NCBI GenBank assembly: GCA_964059195.1
Contig: CAXKWD010000005.1
Coordinates: forward strand, 146,411,265-146,475,264
DNA length: 64,000 bases
Source of the DNA: Ectobius pallidus
Taxonomy: Eukaryota; Arthropoda; Insecta; Blattodea; Ectobiidae
Direction of reading: 5' to 3'
Position 1 is the stretch's first letter; every line of letters begins with the position of its first letter. Positions 39,101-45,100 of this stretch are shown here, piece after piece. Made by a program: the position numbers and the translations under genes. The notes under the pieces were generated by a model. The model had not been told where the DNA came from and did not search any database. It saw only the letters and a program-made list of their open reading frames with translations.

Positions 39101-42100
39101 ATATTAGGCAAACTGAAATGATTATCTTCCGTTAGGTACCCCTGCCATTCCTTTTGCCTAAGCACTGTTCGAGGACTGCTTGGAGCAACAAACTTGATGG
39201 GGTAAGATTTTGACGGGAATTCATTGGGTGTTGATGTAGAATAATCAACTGTGTAAGAAGATGGTGCCATAAGCAGATAGTAAACTACGAGTAGAACCTG
39301 AAGTACGAGCAGAATCCACAGAACACATAACTTAAAATCCACTCTATAATACATTTAGTAAATTTATAAATACGCAGGTCATTGTTCCAGCTAGGTGTGA
39401 CACTTGGCTGGTCTGTGTCGTCTGCTGCTTGCGCGCACACTCCACTGAACTTGCTAAATGGATTACCTCTTTTTGAAATCTTGTTTTGCTCTTTTTCTTC
39501 GTAATAATTATTTTGACGTAAAAAAGGCAATGTGAACCTCATGTTTCTTAAAACGAACAAAATGTTGTGTGAATCGGTCACATAACTGTCTCTATAGGCT
39601 ACTTCATATTGTGACATAAAGTGGCCTCATTATGGTAATGCGCATTCAGTTGTCTAAGCTCATTCAGAGCAATATTTTTTTCTAGGCAAGACAAAAGAAA
39701 TCGAGTTTAATGAGACAGATGGCTTATAACAAATCTTAAAAAAAAATATTTCAATTAAATATTTTAATTCTTAATAAATTTAAGTTAGTAACAATTTTAA
39801 ACAAATATTTTTTTCATGTCCAAATGGTAAGAAAAAGTTGTCATGCTTCATGGCACAACCCCAGAGGATGCTTAACCCAAATATAAAATTTGGTTTTGAT
39901 AATATTTTTCGTTTTTCAGCTAGTCTACTATTCAGACACAATTCACAACACTCACAGACATGCAGGCCCGACGAGAGGGAGGGGCAGCCGAGGCTGCAGC
40001 CCTGGGGCCCGGGCCTCAAAAGGGGGCCCAGCCAACCAGGTTTTATTTTTTACTTTCTACAATTTACTCTAAAATAACATTGCTTATAAGTCAATAAACA
40101 GCTTAAGTTATGTTTTATGTGTTTATTTTATCTGCATTGTCCTGTCGTATAACAATGACACGGAATTAATCAGTTAATCTGAAACGGATTATTCTTGAAG
40201 AAAATGTTCTGTTTTTGAAAAGTAGAAGCAGAAATCCTTTTAAACTCAACAGTAGGTCTCACTAACGTTCGGCATTTAAAATCATAATTTTCATAACATT
40301 TAACTGGCACATACAGATAAAATTGTTCCTAATTAGAACATTTTAATGTATTTTCCATTTCATGCCCGGCATCAGTTAACCGATTTGGTCCAAAATCAAT
40401 AGGCTTCGTCCCATGGGCGTTATAAATGGTATACCAAGTTCTATGAAAATCCGATAAAGCTTATTTGAGTTATCGCGCTTACAGACACACGGACAGACAA
40501 AGAGTCAGACGGACAGATATTTTCCTGTCTACCAGACAATCTCATAAGTACCAGTACCGTTCTAGCACTTAATATCATACAAAATCATTATGTAATCTTT
40601 TTATTGCATACATTATAAAGGGCGAGTTGGGTAGAGAATTTAATATTTGACGGGGGCCCAGGAAAATTTGTCCCTGGGGCCCTTGTTTTCTTTCCACGGC
40701 CCTGCAGACATGTTTCCGGAAACTGTATTTTTGAGTTCAGGGAACCTCAAAATATGTATTAATGCAAATACTTGACATTTAAGTTCAGGGTCCAACACAT
40801 TGCTTTCTCTACCCAAACTACAGGTAAAGAAACTAGAAAGTTTGTTTTTGCAAGTAAACCTAAACCAATTGAAGGTGACAGATCAGAAAACATGTTGCAA
40901 AATATATTTATACCAATACTGATACTCATTCCTTTCTACTACAGATGTTAGCTTATCCAGTGTCCTGGGAGTCCATGACATGCAGTGAAACGCCAATGCT
41001 TGGGGCTTCAAACTCTCTCCATAAATGTTATTTGTTTTAATTTAATCTTTCTGTACTTGATAATGAATAAAAAATCTTTTTTCATTAAATTACAATAAAA
41101 ATGAGCACTAAATATAATTTTTTTTAACTTTATTTTGAACACAATAATGACAATATTATTATAATTATAAAGGGGAAAAATTTCACCTAATGGAGTTTCT
41201 ACCCCCACAGAATGGTAGCTCCAGGTCTTAACAAAGAGCCACTGCAAGACACTGTGCTTGGCTTTAATAAGAGGAACTTAAGTTGAACTGAACAATTAAT
41301 AATAATTGTTAATAATTGAAATAATTGTGAATATTTAGGATTGTTGGTGCCCTAAACCCTGTATCATTTTAACTTAATTAAATCAGTGATATACAGAGTG
41401 TGGTGTCTCCTTGCATAATATAAATTACACAACCATCAATTTTTTAGGCTCAGCCGAGCTTTATCATCACCATATTGAGCATAGGCCTATCAGAAAGAAA
41501 ATAAAATTTATTGGAAGCTACACGATGCCGACAGTCATGCATTATTTGTAATAAGGGAGATATAAGGGCCACCTTAAACACAGACTTCAAACCATGACAG
41601 AACTTGAATTCTGTGTAGAATTACATAATTTTATCTTTAGTAGTCTATTGTCTAAATTAGGAGAATGTTTTCAAATTTTATTTCCATAACTGAGATAATT
41701 TTCTTGTGAGGTTTTGTTTGACTATGGCAGAGATTGCAAATCTGTATCGGCTGATGATGCCATGTACTATTACCGTTAGGGTAAAGCATTAGGTAGCCCT
41801 GCCACCTTCTTCCTTCCTTCAGTCAGCATGCGTTCAAACGCAGGGTGAATACCGCACAGATAAGATATGGCCCTTCCAAAACCATAGCAAATAAGAAAAC
41901 TGAATGAAAGCTTCCAAATCACGAGGAATGGGAGGAACAATATTTTTGCTGTGCAAAATGTGAAAAAATTTTCAACTTTTCGCAAATCCTTTCACTGTGG
42001 ACATTCATACAGTAAGACCGCAATTACAAATAGAAGTTGTGAATTTACAGACAAATATGCTTTTGAATCACAATTACAAAATAAGGCTGGTTTAGATGTA

Positions 42101-45100
42101 TTTGAGAAGTGATGTGGTGGCAACATTTACATCTCTTCGTTTGGCTCAACATATATTCGTGAATTATTTTTTTCAAAACTGAAGATGTTCTTTAATCCAT
42201 TCTCTCGGTATATCATATGTGTTCTCTTAATCAAAAACTATTGGCAATGGAAATTTTACCGTGGATTTCCCCTTAGTCAGCCTTTCGATAACACCCAGCC
42301 ACTCATAACCTAAATCGCCTTCATAGTTGTTGAGGCATACTTCCTTATTATTAATGATGTTACATGCTTCATTTATTTTTCTCCTTAAACTGCAACGACA
42401 TCTACGAGCAAGAGGAGGTGTTAAATACATCAAAACCTTCTTCTAATATTTCAGTCGCCTGATGAAGGCCTGGGGGTTCAGGCTGAAACGTTGTGATAGT
42501 AAATGTGTGTGTTTTATCCACTGACAATAAATTCTTTTTTATTTGTTCTTTTATGAATTTTATAATACAATTTGGACAATATGGACCAACGAGTGTTGAA
42601 TAAAAGATTTCTGTTGACACAAAAATTTGCTTGCTCTGTTACCAAGTAAATACTTATGAATTAACATTAGATGTATTTCTTAAAGCTTCAGTTGAAGTGA
42701 AGAATAAGCAGCAATAACTAATGTAAAAGCCCTAGCAGTCTGTATATATGTATTGTGCATAAATATAAACAAAATTGTGTTAGAAAATATTCTTTATGCT
42801 ACACTGCCACTGCTACTTTAGAAACCCACCCTCTGAACCCATGATTCACATGTGAATGCCAGGTTGCTTTTGTTAATGTCTCCTTACCTGCAATTTGCTG
42901 ACTCCTGGTCTATGGAACTTGGTTGTAGAGAACATGATTAGTTGCACTAAGTAACGAAAATAAATGTGATACCAGTTGCTCAACTATGATTTATTTTTGT
43001 AATTCGCCGCCTACGCCTTTCAGTATTCTTGCAGGGCATCTTTATGCTGGCTTGAAGTTCCAATAATTAAAATTTAAAATGAATTTTTTCACACTTATAA
43101 AATAAGATAACATTCATAAAATATCATAAAAGACAGTATTCGACATGTATTTTAATAAGTTTAAGTCAAGTCAAGAAAGCTTGTAATGAGTGAGACTTGT
43201 CTTACTGACTCCAAACTGCCATCCATGTCCACAGTCGGTAGCAATCTGTGGCAAGTCAGTTCTCAAGCCATAAAATTTGCAAATGGTCTGTAAAAATTAT
43301 TTGACATTTGATAATAATTTGTAATCTTTTGTTTATAGGTATCCTTCAAGAGTGTTTGTTGGTGACACCTTCTGCTATTTCTCAGGCATGACATTTGCAG
43401 TAGTGGGGATCCTTGGGCATTTTAGCAAGACAATGCTACTCTTCTTTCTTCCTCAAGTAGTCAATTTTGTGTATTCAGTTCCTCAGTTATTTCATTTGGT
43501 ACCTTGTCCAAGACATCGGTTACCTAGGTCAGTATCTCATTTTCAAGTTGAAGGCTTAATAAATTAGCTTTATTAACACATGCTCTTTAAGCTTAAACTA
43601 AACTAAACTCCGCGGCACTACATCCCTGGAGGGACTTGGCCTACCACCCGACCGCTGCGTCATCTCCCATAGGCAGATGGCAGGATTGGGGGGCATGTGG
43701 TCAGCATGCCAACACCCACGGCCGTTAATGGTGGTTTTCTTGACCAGAGCCGCTACTTCTCTATCAAGTAGCTCCTCAATTTGGAATCACGAGGCTGAGT
43801 GCACCCCTACCAGACCTCCCTACCTCAGAAAAATGCAAGGAGGTACCGGGAATCGAACCCGGGCCGACGGATCTGTAGTCAGCGATGCTAACCACAAGAC
43901 CACGCCGGCGGACCTTTAAGCTTAAATGCCCCATTAAATACTCATACCTAACAACCCTTTCTTGTTTCAAATTATTATTAATTCCACATTGTAACTCAGA
44001 TTACTATATTTTCTTGAACAAGCCTGAATTTAAAAAAATAATGAAAAGTATTCAGATATTGTGCTACATAGATCCAGAAAAACACCTCCACATAAAAACA
44101 GCAATAATTAAAGTGGATATTGATTTTGTTTAATTTGCATTTTATTTTATGGTTTATTTACTTGACCAAGGAAATCTAAAAATTTAATTGTCAGAGCAAT
44201 TATTTATTCAGTTAACATGTGTGGTGATACAGGGAAAATGTTACGTGAAAATTCCTAAATCTATTTAACCTGAAGGTTATACATTAATTTTTGAATGGTA
44301 CATACAATTTCTTAGTCGTCCTAAAACCTCAATAATACAGTTCTTAACACGAATATGTGAGAAAGTTCAGGCAACATATTTTCCACTGTTTATTATTATT
44401 GTATGCTTATTGTACTACACAAATGTGAACTGAAGGGTAGGTTGTTTATTCTTTAGTCAGCAAAATGTAAATAAATAAAATAAAAATGTATTATTAGTAA
44501 TTCTCAGCCTATGGCAATTAATGAACAGTGGTTTTATTAATATTTCCATGCTTAAGAGAACCTGGAAGGTACTGTCAGATGTTTGTGTTGATTTAAAATA
44601 AAAATGTGTCCAGTAAGTTTATTAATGATTTGTTTAGAGCTACATGCTGTAGGGAGTGGAGAATAATAATTAAGCCATCCATTCCTACCATAAAATTTTT
44701 GAAGCATCCCCAGATTCATTAAAAAAAAAAGTGGTATCCTTAATAATGAGAATATTACAATCAAGGATAGGAACTGTATTAAAGTTGTTATTTTATTTCA
44801 GGTACAATGTGAGGACAGATAAATTAGAACCTAGCACAACAACATTCAGGTTGTCAGATCTGAATATGCTAGGAAGGCTGTGTATGACTGTGTTCAGAAT
44901 ATTACATTTGGTTCACTGGCAAGAAAAAAAGAAAGGTGATAATGCAAAAGAATCATACATAGAGTGTAATAACTTGACACTGATCAACTTTGTACTGGTG
45001 TGGGTAGGACCAACTCATGAAGCATCTCTCACTACAATCCTTCTGGTCATTCAGGTATGTTGATTTTGCAAGTACTGTATTTTTAAATATCAATAAATGT

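Noticed and set aside
39285..39617. 110-aa ORF on the minus strand overlapping the MGAT3-like start
   Set aside because: It is in another frame, has no recognised motif and lies where the 5'UTR of the MGAT3-like gene should be.
43677..43970. ORFs of 64-80 aa
   Set aside because: They lie wholly within SINE copy C and repeat in other SINE copies.
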